DNA of 6,817 nt, from the NCBI GenBank assembly GCA_017503885.1, contig JAFVSF010000056.1, forward strand, positions 1 to 6,817. Reading direction: 5' to 3'. The DNA is from Clostridia bacterium (lineage in GTDB: Bacteria; Bacillota; Clostridia; Christensenellales; Borkfalkiaceae). The notes below the pieces were generated by a model, which was given only the letters and a program-made list of their open reading frames with translations, had not been told where the DNA came from and searched no databases. This document shows positions 6,098 through 6,817 of this stretch, in pieces; position 1 is the stretch's first letter, and each line of letters starts with the position of its first letter. The translations under genes were made by a program, and so were the position numbers.

Positions 6098-6411
6098 TTA
6101 AGGCTTTCCTTTTTAACAAGATATGTCATATCTTTTACGTATTCACTAAAAGAATATTCTTCCTTTACTTTAGGAAGAAAAACTATGTTATAACTTATAT
6201 TTAAGTCTTTAAAAACTTCTCTCGTAGCGGCACGAAGAAGCCTTTTTATTCTATTTCTTTGTACAGCTTTTCCGTGTTTTTTACTAAGCGAATATCCTAT
6301 TTTTAAATTGTTAGATTTTGTGTAAAGCATCATAAGCGACTTTGCGTAAGCCCTTTTTCCCTTTTGGAAAAGCTTGTCAAAATCGCTTTGCCTTTTTAAT
6401 CTGTAAATCAA
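6094..6411 (-). CDS. rnpA: Ribonuclease P protein component
   Basis: The 105-residue basic protein is the protein subunit of RNase P, which helps the catalytic RNA bind and cleave pre-tRNA 5' leaders. The N-terminal YRLKRQSDFDKLFQKGKR (3-20) and the RNR signature region (GKAVQRNRIKRLLREA-like, residues 47-62, with R52-N53-R54) are characteristic. The start is a TTG at 6409-6411. The only codons between it and the in-frame rpmH stop are GAT and AAA, and the first Met codon inside the gene is at residue 27, too late for the family. No convincing ribosome binding site precedes the TTG, so initiation likely depends on ribosomes finishing rpmH six bases upstream. Slightly short compared with the usual 110-120 residues. 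Confidence 0.95.
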   Translation of the reverse strand: MIYRLKRQSDFDKLFQKGKRAYAKSLMMLYTKSNNLKIGYSLSKKHGKAVQRNRIKRLLRAATREVFKDLNISYNIVFLPKVKEEYSFSEYVKDMTYLVKKESLK

Positions 6412-6417
6412 TTTATC

Positions 6418-6552
6418 TTAGTAAGTAAGTCTCTTACGACCTTTATTTCTTCTTCTCTTTAATACCTTTCTTCCGCTAGTAGTAGACATTCTCTTTCTAA
6501 AGCCGTGAACCTTATTTCTGGTTTTCTTTTTTGGTTGATAAGTTCTTTTCAT
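6418..6552 (-). CDS. rpmH: 50S ribosomal protein L34
   Basis: A 44-residue, extremely basic protein of exactly the standard L34 length. It begins MKRTYQPKKKTR, has the conserved HGFRKRMST stretch at residues 16-24 and GRKVLKRRR at 27-35, and ends KGRKRLTY. L34 is a small protein of the large ribosomal subunit. The ATG at 6550-6552 has AAAGGAA (6561-6567) eight bases upstream. It is the first gene after a consensus promoter and heads the rpmH-rnpA-yidD-yidC-jag cluster. Its TAA stop is in frame with rnpA. Its upstream neighbour dnaN is in the same orientation, unlike the divergent rpmH/dnaA pair in many bacteria. Confidence 0.97.
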   Translation of the reverse strand: MKRTYQPKKKTRNKVHGFRKRMSTTSGRKVLKRRRNKGRKRLTY

Positions 6553-6597
6553 GATAGTACTTCCTTTATATTTTTATATTTTTTATTATACTTATTA

Positions 6598-6616
6598 AGT
6601 GTTTATTTAAAACACT
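6598..6616 (-). other. Small hairpin in the rpmH leader
   Basis: AGTGTTT (6598-6604) and AAACACT (6610-6616) form a 7-bp stem with a five-base loop just downstream of the predicted rpmH transcription start. It sits at the 5' end of the leader, where it might stabilise the message. It lacks a T-run and does not cover the ribosome binding site. Confidence 0.4.
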
Positions 6617-6625
6617 CGCTTTGCA

Positions 6626-6654
6626 ATTATACTTTTTTTACCTTTGTTTGTCAA
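6626..6654 (-). promoter_or_regulatory. Consensus promoter for rpmH and the downstream cluster
   Basis: A perfect TTGACA (6649-6654), a 17-bp spacer and a perfect TATAAT (6626-6631) on the minus strand. Transcription would begin near 6619, giving a leader of about 65 bases before rpmH. This is the strongest promoter visible in the window, fitting a ribosomal protein gene. No terminator is visible between dnaN and this promoter, so some read-through from dnaN is likely. Confidence 0.88.
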
Positions 6655-6682
6655 CTTTAATTATTGCCTATTTATATAATTT

Positions 6683-6817
6683 TTAAGAATTAATTCGTAT
6701 AGGAAGAATTAAATAGAGATATTCCTCGCCTGAATACGGTTTTATAACACAGGGCGATATAGAGCTGTTGAGATAAATATTTACGAATTCGTCGCCTGCT
6801 GCCTTTAACGCATCGCA
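6683..6817 (-). CDS. dnaN: DNA polymerase III beta subunit (sliding clamp), C-terminal end only
   Basis: The last 44 codons plus TAA of a minus-strand gene that continues beyond the right edge. The translated end contains DALKAAGDE, then NSSISPCVIKP and EEYLYLILPIR, matching the characteristic DnaN C-terminus (LSPCVI.P.....YLYL.LPVR). This is the final strand of domain III, next to the pocket that binds clamp-interacting peptides. DnaN is the ring that holds DNA polymerase III on DNA. Its presence directly before rpmH, in the same direction, places the window near a dnaA/dnaN replication-start region, although no origin sequence is inside the window. Confidence 0.92.
   Translation of the reverse strand, partial: CDALKAAGDEFVNIYLNSSISPCVIKPYSGEEYLYLILPIRINS

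Noticed and set aside
6094..6552. A natural rpmH-rnpA fusion or a frameshift
   Set aside because: The frames agree but a TAA stop clearly separates them, and both proteins have normal lengths and termini.
6553..6682. Replication origin between dnaN and rpmH
   Set aside because: No DnaA-box-like TTATCCACA or close variants seen on either strand; the gap is explained by a promoter and a short leader.

Overview
The window looks like the dnaN to jag region of a low-GC, AT-rich bacterium of the Bacillota (Clostridia-like), probably an anaerobic host-associated species. This is inferred from the set of genes (dnaN, rpmH, rnpA, yidD, yidC, jag), strong AAGGAG-type ribosome binding sites, consensus sigma-A type promoters and a large BspA-like leucine-rich-repeat lipoprotein of the kind common in gut Firmicutes. 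The genetic code looks standard: TGA is used as a stop and TGG for Trp. No closer taxonomy can be supported from the sequence alone.

Layout, right to left because almost everything is on the minus strand. The right edge carries the last 44 codons of dnaN (sliding clamp). It is followed, in the same direction, by a consensus promoter (TTGACA, 17 bp, TATAAT) and the conserved cluster rpmH (ribosomal protein L34), rnpA (RNase P protein), yidD (membrane insertion factor), yidC (Oxa1-family insertase) and jag/khpB (RNA-binding protein). rnpA starts at a TTG six bases after the rpmH stop and in the same frame. yidD overlaps rnpA by four bases. yidC follows after a 149-bp gap with hairpins and a possible internal promoter. 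jag follows yidC after 17 bp. Together these genes cover ribosome assembly, tRNA maturation and membrane-protein insertion. YidC carries a large extra domain outside the membrane between its second and third core helices.

Directly after the jag stop codon is a roughly 226-bp block (3045-3270) with 12-bp inverted termini. It has clearly higher GC than the surrounding spacer, a three-copy 11-bp tandem repeat at one end and a strong hairpin at the other. It separates jag from what appears to be the operon terminator (2979-3008), and I read it as a small non-autonomous (MITE-like) insertion or a dispersed repeat.

Left of that, a 771-residue BspA-like LRR lipoprotein gene is transcribed on the minus strand from its own strong promoter, whose -35 element overlaps an inverted repeat that could be an operator. 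Its end meets a convergent region (229-530) with two plus-strand terminators, an extended -10 sequence and a long imperfect hairpin, so a small plus-strand RNA is possible there. At the extreme left a 72-residue two-helix membrane protein of unknown function is encoded on the plus strand.
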